This document shows, in pieces, positions 17,326-25,427 of a stretch of DNA of 64,000 nt. The notes under the pieces are model-generated. The model had not been told where the DNA came from. It made no database searches and saw only the letters and a program-made list of their open reading frames with translations. Source of the stretch: Micromonospora sp. Llam0 (GTDB lineage: Bacteria > Actinomycetota > Actinomycetes > Mycobacteriales > Micromonosporaceae); NCBI RefSeq assembly GCF_003751085.1, contig NZ_RJJY01000001.1, positions 992,001 through 1,056,000 on the forward strand. The letters run 5' to 3'. Made by a program: the position numbers and the translations under genes. The stretch's first letter is position 1. Every line of letters begins with the position of its first letter.

Positions 17326-17565
17326 GTGGTGGCCGTGCCCACCGCCGCAGCCGCCAGTTCCGACCGTCGGGTCGGGTTGCGGGCTGTCCGCGCGCTGCGT
17401 CGGCTGTTGGAGACCCTGGAAGTGATCCAGGTCGACGACGCGCGCCGGTACGGCTGGTCATGGCAGGAGATCGCCGTCGGTCCTGGCGAGGCCATTGTCG
17501 CCGCTCGGGTCGAGACGACTACATTGGAACGATCCGTGCTGAACGCCCTGCGGCCGGCGGCTTGA
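17326..17565 (+). CDS. Small protein with a truncated helix-turn-helix-like start
   Basis: The product is 79 residues. Residues about 20-50 (RALRRLLETLEVIQVDDAR followed by GWSWQEIA) resemble the opening of small actinobacterial HTH proteins in which WSWQEIA is normally followed by the rest of the HTH. Here it continues into sequence with no HTH, so the domain appears broken. It may be a degenerate gene. The neighbours (HAD hydrolase and DUF574 methyltransferase) do not suggest a role. Low confidence that it makes a functional product. Confidence 0.4.
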   Translation: MVAVPTAAAASSDRRVGLRAVRALRRLLETLEVIQVDDARRYGWSWQEIAVGPGEAIVAARVETTTLERSVLNALRPAA

Positions 17566-17680
17566 CGACCCGCACCGGGCGGGCCGTCGGTGATAGTCGG
17601 CATCCTTTAGACTCCACCATGGCAGCGCTCCCAGCCGACCACGAGATCCTGGTCGGCCGCACCCCCCGGAGGTCTCCGCC

Positions 17681-18508
17681 GTGAGCACTGAGGAACGAGC
17701 CCCGGTCGGGGTGGACACCACCCGTCCCAGCGTCGCCCGCGTGTACGACTACATGCTCGGCGGCAAGGACAACTTCGCGGTCGATCGCCAGGCCGGCCAG
17801 ATGGCGCTGCAGGTCACCCCCGATGGTCCGCTGGCGGCCCGGGCCAACCGCGGCTTCCTGCGCCGCGCGGTGCGGCATCTGGTCGCCGAGGCCGGCGTAC
17901 GGCAGTTCCTCGACATCGGCTCGGGCCTGCCCACCCAGGGCAACGTGCACGAGATCGCCCACCAGATCGACCCGCAGGTGCGGGTGGTCTACGTGGACAG
18001 CGATCCGATGGTGCTGGCACATGGTCGGGCGTTGCTCGACAGCTCTCCGATGACCACCGTCGTCCAGGCGGACACCCGCGACCCGGGGCAGATCCTGGCC
18101 AATCCCGACGTACAGTCGATGATCGACCTGGATCAGCCGGTCGGCCTGCTGATGCTCGGCATCCTGCACCACCTCGGTGACGACGAGGATCCAGCCGCGG
18201 TGGCGACGGTCTACCGGGACGCGATCCCGAGCGGGAGCTACCTGGCCCTGTCTCACTTCCACAACCCGGGTGACAGCCAGCCGGAGGCCGCCCGCAAGGC
18301 GCTCGTCGTCGAGAAGATCTTCAACCAGACGTTGGGTACCGGCCGGTGGCGCCAGCGCGACGAGATCCTTGCGTACTTCGGCGACTTCGAGATGCTCGAA
18401 CCCGGTCTGGTGCCCCTTGCGGAGTGGCGTCCGGCTCCTGACGACGTGCCGTCGGAGCAGACCGACACCTACCACACCTTCGTCGGTGGTGTCGCCCGCA
18501 AACCCTGA
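17681..18508 (+). CDS. S-adenosylmethionine-dependent methyltransferase, DUF574 family
   Basis: The product is 275 residues with a GTG start behind GGAGG. The N-terminus (TTRPSVARVYDYMLGGKDNFAVDR) contains the signature of the large actinobacterial DUF574 family. The SAM-binding fold is visible as FLDIGSGLPTQGNVHEIA and VVYVDSDPMVLAHGRALL, and IDLDQPVGLLMLGILHHL marks the following strand. These proteins are strongly expanded in streptomycetes and relatives; their methyl acceptors are mostly unknown. The gene appears monocistronic. Confidence 0.9.
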   Translation: MSTEERAPVGVDTTRPSVARVYDYMLGGKDNFAVDRQAGQMALQVTPDGPLAARANRGFLRRAVRHLVAEAGVRQFLDIGSGLPTQGNVHEIAHQIDPQVRVVYVDSDPMVLAHGRALLDSSPMTTVVQADTRDPGQILANPDVQSMIDLDQPVGLLMLGILHHLGDDEDPAAVATVYRDAIPSGSYLALSHFHNPGDSQPEAARKALVVEKIFNQTLGTGRWRQRDEILAYFGDFEMLEPGLVPLAEWRPAPDDVPSEQTDTYHTFVGGVARKP

Positions 18509-18696
18509 GCCCGACGCACCCGCCCCGTACTCTGCGGCAACCGCCGCGCCCGCCCCGTAGCCGAATCTGCCGGCAGACAGGGCAGCGTCGCGCATGTTAG
18601 CGTCCGACAACCTGGGGTGCCGGCGGGTGACCGTCGATGCCCGTGGCCGGTCGCCCCGCGACCGCACCCGTGCACATTCTGCGGAGGTACGTCTCG

Positions 18697-20235
18697 ATGG
18701 CGATGGTCGACCCGGCAGTGCCCCGCCCGGTGACGGTGCACCTCGACCCGGCGTTCGCGGTCGCACCGGTCCGGCGCCGTACCTTCGGATCCTTCGTCGA
18801 ACACATGGGCCGGTGCGTGTACACCGGGCTCTACGAGCCCGACCATCCGACCGCCGACGAGCGCGGATTGCGCCGTGACGTGCTCGACCTGGTCCGGGAG
18901 CAGGGCGTATCGGTGGTCCGCTACCCCGGGGGAAACTTCGTCTCGGGCTACCGCTGGGAGGACGGAGTGGGGCCCAGGGACCAGCGTCCCACCCGCCTCG
19001 ACCCGGCCTGGCACAGCATCGAGACCAACGCTTTCGGGCTGGACGAGTTCGTCAGTTGGGCGCGGGCCGCCGGGGTCGAGCCGATGTTGGCGGTCAACCT
19101 GGGTACCCGGGGTCCCCGCGAGGCGATGGACCTGCTGGAGTACGCCAACCATCCGGGTGGCACCCAGCTGTCCGATCTGCGCCGGGCGCACGGCCGGCAG
19201 GTCCCGTACGACATCCGGATGTGGTGTCTCGGCAACGAGATGGACGGGCCGTGGCAGCTGGGCCATCAGACCGCCGACGAGTACGGGCGACGGGCCGCCG
19301 AGACGGCCCGGGGGATGCGGATGATCGACCCCGACCTGGAGCTGGTCGTCTGTGGCAGCTCCGGTCCCGCCATGCCGACCTTCGCGGCCTGGGAGGCGAC
19401 CGTCCTGGAGCACAGCTACGACCAGGTCGACTACGTCTCCGCGCACCTCTACCACGAGGAGCAGGACGGGGACCTGGCTAGTTTCCTGGCCTCGTCGGTG
19501 GAGATGGACCGGTTCATCGGCGACATCGTCGCCACCTGTGATCACGTCCGGGCCAAGACTCGTAGCAGCAAGCGGATGCAGATCTCGTTCGACGAGTGGA
19601 ACGTCTGGTACATGCGCCGGTTCCTCGCCGAGGGCGTACCGACCGAGTGGGTGCACGCACCGTCGCTCAGCGAGGACGACTACACCGTCGCCGACGCCGT
19701 GGTTGTGGGCTCCTCGCTGATCACCCTGCTGCGCAACAGCGACCGGGTGACCGCCGCCTGCCAGGCCCAGCTGGTGAACACGATCGCCGCCATCCGGGCG
19801 GAGCCGGGCGGTCCGGCCTGGCGGCAGACGATCTTCTATCCGTTCGCGTACACCGCCTGCCACGCTCGGGGGACGGTGCTGCGGGTCGAGTGCGGCACCG
19901 GGCCGGTCGTCGAGACCGCGCGGTACGGCGAGGTGCCGCTGCTGGACGTGGTGGCCACCCACGACGACGATGCGGATCAGTTGGTGATCTTCGCCGTCAA
20001 CCGTGGGCAGCGGGAGTCCCTCGTGCTCGACATCGACCTGCGGGCATTCCCCGGCTACCGGGTCGTCGAGCAGTGCGTGCTGACCGACCCGGACGTGCGG
20101 GCCGCCAACACCTCGGCCCAACCGGACCGGGTCCGCCCCCAGACCCTTCCCGGCCCGGCGGTCGACCAGGGACGGCTGTCGGTGATGCTGCCGTCCGTCT
20201 CCTGGACGATGGTGCGGCTGGCGACGGCGGGCTGA
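18697..20235 (+). CDS. α-L-arabinofuranosidase, glycoside hydrolase family 51
   Basis: The product is 512 residues from the ATG at 18697, which follows GGAGG by 9 nt. It removes α-L-arabinofuranosyl residues from arabinoxylan or arabinan oligosaccharides. GH51 features are RYPGGNFVSGYRWEDGVGP, the acid/base in MWCLGNEMDG (E181) and the nucleophile in ISFDEWNVWYM (E300), followed by a C-terminal β-sandwich. No signal peptide is present, so it acts in the cytoplasm on imported oligosaccharides. No transporter is adjacent. A loose palindrome GTTAGCGTCCGACAAC lies about 100 bp upstream. Confidence 0.93.
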   Translation: MAMVDPAVPRPVTVHLDPAFAVAPVRRRTFGSFVEHMGRCVYTGLYEPDHPTADERGLRRDVLDLVREQGVSVVRYPGGNFVSGYRWEDGVGPRDQRPTRLDPAWHSIETNAFGLDEFVSWARAAGVEPMLAVNLGTRGPREAMDLLEYANHPGGTQLSDLRRAHGRQVPYDIRMWCLGNEMDGPWQLGHQTADEYGRRAAETARGMRMIDPDLELVVCGSSGPAMPTFAAWEATVLEHSYDQVDYVSAHLYHEEQDGDLASFLASSVEMDRFIGDIVATCDHVRAKTRSSKRMQISFDEWNVWYMRRFLAEGVPTEWVHAPSLSEDDYTVADAVVVGSSLITLLRNSDRVTAACQAQLVNTIAAIRAEPGGPAWRQTIFYPFAYTACHARGTVLRVECGTGPVVETARYGEVPLLDVVATHDDDADQLVIFAVNRGQRESLVLDIDLRAFPGYRVVEQCVLTDPDVRAANTSAQPDRVRPQTLPGPAVDQGRLSVMLPSVSWTMVRLATAG

Positions 20236-20347
20236 CCCGCCTGCCGGTCCGGTTGGCGGCGTCGGCGTTGCGCCGGCTCGCGACTGTCTGTGGTCTGACG
20301 ACCACGTGTGTGCTTGACGGCGTTCGCCGGGCGCGCGTAGCGTAGTG

Positions 20348-20361
20348 CTTAACCGGTTAAG
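20348..20361. promoter_or_regulatory. Perfect 14-bp palindrome, probable LacI-type operator
   Basis: CTTAACCGGTTAAG is a perfect palindrome with a central CG, the form expected of LacI-family operators. It lies 113 bp after the arabinofuranosidase and 133 bp before the DedA gene. The core AACCGGTTAAG recurs at 23301-23311 upstream of the secreted mannanase gene. Confidence 0.55.
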
Positions 20362-20380
20362 AATCGGGGTGTCACCTCTC

Positions 20381-20493
20381 TGTGGTGGGGAGTACGCCCG
20401 TGACGCCCCGGCGCCGCATCCGTCGGACCGTCACGGGCGCCGCCCCGCAACTGCTAACGTCGGGTCCGCAGCCCCCCGCGAGCGGGGGGTGCT
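20381..20493 (+). promoter_or_regulatory. Structured 5' leader of the dedA-like gene
   Basis: The leader contains GGGGAGTA immediately followed by an 11-bp perfect inverted repeat, CGCCCGTGACG (20395-20405) with CGTCACGGGCG (20429-20439). A terminal hairpin at 20472-20489 pairs CCCCCC with GGGGGG; the G-run is also the only possible Shine-Dalgarno sequence, 4 nt before the GTG. This looks like an element that can hide the ribosome-binding site. GGGGAGTA is reminiscent of the yybP-ykoY (Mn2+) riboswitch class, but other conserved parts of that class were not found. Confidence 0.45.
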
Positions 20494-21192
20494 GTGCTGA
20501 GCGACTGGCTGCAGCGGTTGCTGTCGATGGATGGTGCGCTGATCTACCTGCTGGTCGGGCTGTTGGTCTTCGCCGAGGACGCGCTGTTCGTCGGCTTCGT
20601 GTTCCCCGGCGAGACCGCCGCGGTGCTCGGCGGCGTCGCCGCCAGCCTCGGCACCATCTCGCTACCCGGCATCACCGTGGTCGTGGTCAGCGCGGCCGTG
20701 GCCGGCGACACCACCAGCTACCTGATCGGCCGGGCCCTCGGGCCGCGGCTGCTGCGGATGCGCTTCCTGCGCAAGCGGCAGGCCTGGGTGCAGCGGGCGC
20801 AACACCAGTTGGCCGTACGGGGCGGCACCGCGGTCTTCGTCGGCCGGTTCGTGACCTTCTTCCACGCGGTGATGCCCGCCCTGGCCGGCGCGGCACACAT
20901 GCCGTACCGGCGGTTCTTTCTCTACAACGTCGTGGGCGCGTTGGTCTGGGGGATCGGCACGGTGCTGATCGGCTACCTGGCCGGCACCTCGTACGCCGCG
21001 ATCGAGGAATTCGCCGGCCGGGCGGCCGCCGTCGTGGTCGCGGTGCTGGCGCTCGGGGCGCTCGTCATCTGGCGGCTACGGGCCGCCCGCCGCGAATGTG
21101 CACCCGACGCGGCGGGCGGCCAGCCGACATCCGGTCGGCACCGGCCCGGCCGAGGCCGTGACGGCTGCGACCGGACCGGTGACCATGCCTGA
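20494..21192 (+). CDS. DedA-family (SNARE-associated) membrane protein
   Basis: The product is 232 residues, GTG start. It has the DedA pattern: an amphipathic N-terminal helix, a re-entrant segment with FAEDALFVGFVFPGETAAVL, then GDTTSYLIGRALG, the conserved GRFVTFFHAVMPALAG with the functional arginine, and two C-terminal membrane helices (VVGALVWGIGTVLIGYLAG and AAAVVVAVLALGALVIW). DedA proteins act as lipid-carrier flippases or in proton-dependent membrane homeostasis. The C-terminal 35 residues are polar. The gene follows an elaborate leader and is convergent with the Nudix gene. Confidence 0.9.
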   Translation: MLSDWLQRLLSMDGALIYLLVGLLVFAEDALFVGFVFPGETAAVLGGVAASLGTISLPGITVVVVSAAVAGDTTSYLIGRALGPRLLRMRFLRKRQAWVQRAQHQLAVRGGTAVFVGRFVTFFHAVMPALAGAAHMPYRRFFLYNVVGALVWGIGTVLIGYLAGTSYAAIEEFAGRAAAVVVAVLALGALVIWRLRAARRECAPDAAGGQPTSGRHRPGRGRDGCDRTGDHA

Positions 21193-21225
21193 CGACCAAC
21201 CAGCTACGCCCCGGGCGACGAACTC

Positions 21226-21666
21226 CTACGCCGGCACCGGCAGCAGCTCCGCCATCCGCAGCCCGTCCGCGGTGGGCGGCGACAGCGGCAGCCGGTCGAT
21301 CTCGTCGATCGGCACCCACCGGATGGCGTCCGCACTGCCGCCGACCTCGGTGACCACCGGCTCGCCCGGTCCGACCCGGGCGCTGTGCAGCAGCCCGACC
21401 ACGTGCCAGTCGATGCCGTTGCGGTGCGCCAGGTACGACCGCACGTCCAGCAACCGCGACGACATCACCTCCAGCCCGGCCTCCTCCTGCAACTCCCGGG
21501 TGAGCGCCTCGCCGGGCTGCTCGCCCGGATCGAGACCACCTCCCGGCAGATGCCAGGCACCCGGCTCGAACACCGGGGACGCCTCGGACAACCGGCTCAG
21601 CAGCACCGCCGAGTCCCGGACGATCACCGCGTACGCGCCCACCCGTAGACGAGGACCTTCGCTCAC
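21226..21666 (-). CDS. Nudix hydrolase
   Basis: The product is 146 residues from the GTG at 21666, 6 nt after GGAGG; the 36-codon upstream extension has no Nudix character. The Nudix box runs from GGGLDPGEQPGEAL to RELQEEAGLE and fits G-x5-E-x7-R-E-U-x-E-E-x-G-U exactly, so Mg2+-dependent cleavage of a nucleoside diphosphate linked to another group is expected. The segment after the box (SYLAHRNGIDWHVVGLLHSA) is seen in MutT/ADP-ribose-pyrophosphatase-like subgroups. The substrate is not predictable. Confidence 0.9.
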   Translation of the reverse strand: MSEGPRLRVGAYAVIVRDSAVLLSRLSEASPVFEPGAWHLPGGGLDPGEQPGEALTRELQEEAGLEVMSSRLLDVRSYLAHRNGIDWHVVGLLHSARVGPGEPVVTEVGGSADAIRWVPIDEIDRLPLSPPTADGLRMAELLPVPA

Positions 21667-21802
21667 CGTAAACCTCCAGCTCGTAGCGACTTGCCAGTGC
21701 GCACACCAGCCGCCAGCCGTCTCAGGTGAGTGCGCCGGGTGTGCCGGTGGCCGGACGGGTACCCGCCCGGCCACCGGTCACACCTGCGGTGGCCGGCTGC
21801 GG

Positions 21803-23167
21803 CTACCGCGCGGCGCAGGACAGCGTCGGCACCGGGTTGCTGCCGCTCCAACTGCCGATGAAGCCGAAGGTCGTGCTCTGCCCGGCGCCAAGGTTGCCGT
21901 TGTAGCTGACGTTGGTCGCCGAGACACTCGCCCCGTTGCCGGTGACGGTGGCGTTCCACGCCTGGTTGACCGACTGGCCGCTGGCGAACGTCCAGCTCAC
22001 CCGCCAGCCGCTGAGCGCCGAACCGCCGGCGGTCACCCGTACCTCGCCCTGGAAACCGCCCTGCCACTGACCGACCACCAGGTAGGTCGCGGTGCACGCC
22101 CCAGCCGGTGGTGGAGTGGTGGGCGGTGCGGTGGTGGGTGGTGCCGTGGTGGGCGGTGCGGTGGTCGGCGGCGGCGTTGCGCCGCTGTAGACGGTCGCCT
22201 CCCGCGCGGTCTCCCGGATCCCGTTGCTGCCGTTGAACAGCCGCTGCCCCCACGTGGTCAGGCTGTTGACGTCGAAGTTGTTCACCATGTCGAGGTATTC
22301 GACGCCGCCGCTGTTGCCGCTCCACGACCAACCGAGCCAACCGATGCCATGCTGGGAGGTGTACGACAGGATCGAGTCCTCGTCCGGGTCGCCGTCGGAG
22401 TGGTTGTGCCCGAACTCGCCGACCACGATCGGCAGACCGGCCGAGCGGAACCGGCCCAGGTAGTCGCTGATCTCGGCGGCGGTGTCGAACACGCCATACA
22501 TGTGGATCGAGAAGATCAGGTTGCGGGCCGGGTCGGCGGTCCACACCGACTGCGCGTTGTCGCGCATCGTGAAGGTCCAGTCCTGTCCCCAGTTCGGCGC
22601 GTCGACCATGATCGCGTGCTCGAAACCGGCGTCGCGCAGCCGCTGCACGGCGCTCGTGGTGTGACTGGCCCAGTTCTGGTAGCCGCTGTTGCCGAACGGC
22701 TCGTTGCCGATGTTGATGATGACGTAGTTCTCCTGGCCGCGCAGCACGCTGGCCAGGCTGATCCAGTAGCCGGCGGCGGACGACAGGGTCGCGGCGGCCC
22801 CCTCCTCGCCGTACCCGGTGGTGTCGTGCACCTCCAGGACGCAGATCAGCCGGTTGGCCTTGCACAGCGAAATGACGTTGGCGACGTCGCTGGCATCGTT
22901 GCGGGTCCACCGGTGGCCGTTGCTGAGCACCACCCGGACCGCGTTGGCGCCCAGGGACTTGATATTGGCGAAGGAGCTGGTCTGGCTGGGGTACCAGGTG
23001 TGTGCGTGGTTGACCCCGCGAAGGACGAACGGAGTGCCGTTCGCCTCGACCAGCCGGCCGTCGCTGACGTGCAGGCCGACGGCGGCGTGCGCGGGCTGGA
23101 CCAGCACCACGACGGACGTGACCAGGGCGAGCAGCGCCGCGGCTGCGACGCTCAGACGTGTCTTCAT
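21803..23167 (-). CDS. Secreted endo-β-1,4-mannanase (GH5) with CBM2
   Basis: The product is 454 residues. A Sec signal peptide (MKTRLSVAAAALLALV up to AHA, about 28 residues) precedes a GH5 barrel that looks like the bacterial mannanase group: FVLRGVNHAHTWYP, the acid/base in INIGNEPFG (E156) and the nucleophile in IVVGEFGHN (E251). A Thr/Pro linker (repeated APPTT, about 330-353) leads to a family 2 carbohydrate-binding module (QWQGGFQGEVRVTAGG, GWRVSWTFASGQSV, NVSYNGNLGAGQSTTFGF). It hydrolyses mannan outside the cell while tethered to cellulose. The ribosome-binding site is GAGG, and an AACCGGTTAAG palindrome lies 134 bp upstream. Confidence 0.93.
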   Translation of the reverse strand: MKTRLSVAAAALLALVTSVVVLVQPAHAAVGLHVSDGRLVEANGTPFVLRGVNHAHTWYPSQTSSFANIKSLGANAVRVVLSNGHRWTRNDASDVANVISLCKANRLICVLEVHDTTGYGEEGAAATLSSAAGYWISLASVLRGQENYVIINIGNEPFGNSGYQNWASHTTSAVQRLRDAGFEHAIMVDAPNWGQDWTFTMRDNAQSVWTADPARNLIFSIHMYGVFDTAAEISDYLGRFRSAGLPIVVGEFGHNHSDGDPDEDSILSYTSQHGIGWLGWSWSGNSGGVEYLDMVNNFDVNSLTTWGQRLFNGSNGIRETAREATVYSGATPPPTTAPPTTAPPTTAPPTTPPPAGACTATYLVVGQWQGGFQGEVRVTAGGSALSGWRVSWTFASGQSVNQAWNATVTGNGASVSATNVSYNGNLGAGQSTTFGFIGSWSGSNPVPTLSCAAR

Positions 23168-23300
23168 GACCTACCTCGGGTAGCGGCCCGTGGGTGACCC
23201 ACGGGGACGAAAGACACCGGCTGACCTGGCCAGCACGGTGTCGGCGACTACCCGGCCCTTCGCGCAGGCATCAGAGTAGACGGGCGCGTTCCCGCTACGC

Positions 23301-23311
23301 AACCGGTTAAG
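23301..23311. promoter_or_regulatory. AACCGGTTAAG operator half-palindrome upstream of the mannanase gene
   Basis: AACCGGTT is palindromic with a central CG, and the full AACCGGTTAAG matches the core of the perfect palindrome at 20348-20361. It sits 134 bp upstream of the mannanase start codon. Two near-identical sites within 3 kb, both next to plant-polysaccharide hydrolase genes, suggest a shared LacI-type repressor not encoded here. Confidence 0.5.
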
Positions 23312-23368
23312 TTATTCCGGCCCCGGTATCGGTCGATAGCTCTAGCTGATCAGGCCCTACAAACGCCG

Positions 23369-23411
23369 CTACCGGCGTCGACGCCCGGTGATCCGGGGTC
23401 GACGCCGGTAG
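23369..23411 (-). terminator. Strong hairpin after the LolA-like gene
   Basis: A perfect 14-bp inverted repeat, CTACCGGCGTCGAC (23369-23382) with GTCGACGCCGGTAG (23398-23411) and a 15-nt loop, starts 14 nt beyond the stop codon of the LolA-like gene. It lacks a T-tail, as is usual for actinobacterial terminators. Confidence 0.7.
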
Positions 23412-23424
23412 TGGACCGGTCAAG

Positions 23425-24633
23425 TCAGCGGGTCTCGTTCGCCACCTCGTACAGCCGCTCCGGAGTCACCGCGCCGGCGAACAGCCGGCCGTCGTCGGCG
23501 ATCAACGCGGTGAACAGCGCACTGGAGAACAGTCGGCCGCTGCCCCACGGCCCGTCGACCGCCGGCAGGTCACCCAGCATCTGCATGACCTGCGCGCCCT
23601 CGGCGGAGTCCCCGGCGTGCTCTTCGGCCGCCGCTGCCGCCTCGGCCGGCGGCGTGACCACCAGGACGGTGCCCCAACCGCTGCCGACCGTACGGACCGC
23701 GTCCTCGCTGTCCGCCCAGCCCTGCGTCAGCTCCTCCAGCATGCCGTCCGTCTCGGCGTCGCCCGGCAGCTGATCCGGACCCCGGGAACCGTCACCCGGC
23801 GCCGCGACATCGTCCTCGCCCGCCTCGATCACCTCGGTGCCCGGCGGTGGGTTGAAGACGAACTGCTCCTCATCCGGTGTGTCGAAGCTGACCTGGGTGA
23901 ACGCCGTCTCGATGGCGGCCCGGTCGGCACCGACCGGATAGACCGCGAGCCGCAGCGGCACGTACTCCACCGAGTCGATCGCGATCCGGATCTCCTCGAC
24001 CAGCGAGTCCTCGTCGCGCGGGGTGAGCACCAGCTCGTACGCGGTCCGCCCGGCGAGCTCCGCCGAGCGGCCCACCGACACCTCGGTGCTCGGGTCGATC
24101 GCCTTGAGCACCTCGTCGGCCGCCGCCTGCGGGGTGACGGGCAGCTCCGGCGCCGGATCGGTGCCGGCCCGCTCGTCCGCCGCGTCGGCGTCGCCCTCGG
24201 CCGGCAGCTCGAAGTGGGTGGCCTGCTGCTCCTGGCTGGACCAGATCCAGACGTCCCGCCCGTTGCGGATGACATCGGTCTCGCCCAGCGTGCGGACCAT
24301 CGCCAGCCGGGCCTGATCCGGACCGGCGTACCAGACGCGCAGGGTCTGCGTACCGTCGATCAGCGAACCGAGCCCGTTGCCGGCGCCGATCTGGCCGGCC
24401 AGGTTGAGCGCCGCCGGCAGGCCCAGCTCGGCGCGGTGCACGACCGTCCCGGACATGCCGTCGACCTCGGCGGTCTGCAGGTCGACCAGCAGCTGCTCGG
24501 CGCTGCGCGGCGGCAGGACCGGGTCAGCGGACGCGGCGAGCGCCCCCACGGCCACGCCGCCGCCGACGAGTACCGCCGCCGACGCGGTGGGGACCAGCCA
24601 GCGCATCGCCGGCCGGGATGTGAATACCGACAT
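23425..24633 (-). CDS. Exported LolA-like (outer-membrane-lipoprotein-carrier fold) protein
   Basis: The product is 402 residues from the ATG at 24633 behind GGAGG. A single N-terminal hydrophobic helix (WLVPTASAAVLVGGGVAVGA) with an ASA-type end indicates export or anchoring. The mature part shows the LolA/LppX half-barrel pattern: MSGTVVHRAELG, QTLRVWYAGPDQARLAMV, TDVIRNGRDVWIWSSQEQQ, VEYVPLRLAVYPVG. Actinobacterial relatives usually sit next to two-component systems or sigma/anti-sigma pairs. Here it is divergent from an OmpR/histidine-kinase pair, so it may be a target or accessory sensor of that system. Confidence 0.75.
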   Translation of the reverse strand: MSVFTSRPAMRWLVPTASAAVLVGGGVAVGALAASADPVLPPRSAEQLLVDLQTAEVDGMSGTVVHRAELGLPAALNLAGQIGAGNGLGSLIDGTQTLRVWYAGPDQARLAMVRTLGETDVIRNGRDVWIWSSQEQQATHFELPAEGDADAADERAGTDPAPELPVTPQAAADEVLKAIDPSTEVSVGRSAELAGRTAYELVLTPRDEDSLVEEIRIAIDSVEYVPLRLAVYPVGADRAAIETAFTQVSFDTPDEEQFVFNPPPGTEVIEAGEDDVAAPGDGSRGPDQLPGDAETDGMLEELTQGWADSEDAVRTVGSGWGTVLVVTPPAEAAAAAEEHAGDSAEGAQVMQMLGDLPAVDGPWGSGRLFSSALFTALIADDGRLFAGAVTPERLYEVANETR

Positions 24634-24670
24634 CTTCGTACCTCCTGCCACCCATCGTGCGCCGGGTGTA

Positions 24671-24716
24671 CTGAGACGTTGCTGAGAGCCGGTGGCCAAG
24701 CTGAGAACACGCTCAG
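24671..24716. promoter_or_regulatory. CTGAGA repeats between the LolA-like gene and response regulator
   Basis: CTGAGA occurs at 24671, 24682 and 24701, the first two exactly 11 bp apart (one helical turn), and an inverted CTCAG lies at 24712. Direct repeats with this spacing are typical binding sites of OmpR-family regulators. They lie in the gap between the LolA-like gene and the response regulator gene. Confidence 0.5.
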
Positions 24717-24770
24717 CGACGACGGTCACGGGTAACCCGCTCGCCCACCCATGATGGCACCCTTGACCGG

Positions 24771-25427
24771 GTGCGTGTTCTGGTGGTGGAGGACGAGGTC
24801 CGGCTGGCCGACGCCCTACGGCGTGGCCTGCAGGAGGAAGGCTTCGTCGTGGACGTCGCCGCGAGCGGGCCGGCCGGGCTGGAGCTGGCCCGGCACGGCG
24901 GTTACGACGCGATGATCCTCGACGTGATGCTGCCCGGACTGTCCGGCTACCGGGTGGTGCGCCAACTGCGTGCCGAGCGGAACTGGCTGCCGGTGCTGAT
25001 TCTGTCCGCGAAGGACGGCGAGTACGACCAGGCGGACGGCCTCGACTGCGGTGCCGACGACTACCTGACCAAGCCCTTCTCGTACGTGGTGCTGCTGGCT
25101 CGGCTGCGTGCCCTGCTGCGGCGCGGCGCGCCGCAGCGGCCCGCCGTGCTCACCGCCGGTGACCTGAGCCTCGACCCGGCCCGGCGACGGGTCACCCGGG
25201 CCGACGCCGAGGTGGCGCTCACCGCCCGTGAGTACGCCCTGCTGGAGTACCTGATGCGGCGGGCCGGCGAGGTGGTCTCCAAGATCGAACTGCTCGACCA
25301 CGTCTGGGAGGCCAGCGTCGACACCGCGCCGAACGCCGTCGAGGTGTACATCGGGTACCTGCGCCGCAAGATCGGCCGGGATCGGCTGGAGACCGTCCGG
25401 GGTGCCGGCTACCGGCTGGTCCCGTGA
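24771..25427 (+). CDS. OmpR-family response regulator
   Basis: The product is 218 residues with a GTG start. The receiver domain has acidic residues E7/D8, phospho-acceptor D51 (AMILDVMLPG), Thr/Ser in LILSAKDG and Lys in YLTKPFSYV. The C-terminal winged HTH is visible from ALTAREYALLEYLMRRAGEVV to VEVYIGYLRRKIG and ends TVRGAGYRLV. Its TGA overlaps the GTG of the histidine-kinase gene, so the two are coupled. Likely target sites are the CTGAGA repeats just upstream. Confidence 0.95.
   Translation: MRVLVVEDEVRLADALRRGLQEEGFVVDVAASGPAGLELARHGGYDAMILDVMLPGLSGYRVVRQLRAERNWLPVLILSAKDGEYDQADGLDCGADDYLTKPFSYVVLLARLRALLRRGAPQRPAVLTAGDLSLDPARRRVTRADAEVALTAREYALLEYLMRRAGEVVSKIELLDHVWEASVDTAPNAVEVYIGYLRRKIGRDRLETVRGAGYRLVP

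Noticed and set aside
20381..20493. Firm assignment of the dedA leader to the yybP-ykoY riboswitch class
   Set aside because: Only GGGGAGTA matches; the second conserved loop and the 3' strand of the basal stem were not identified, so only a structured leader is claimed.
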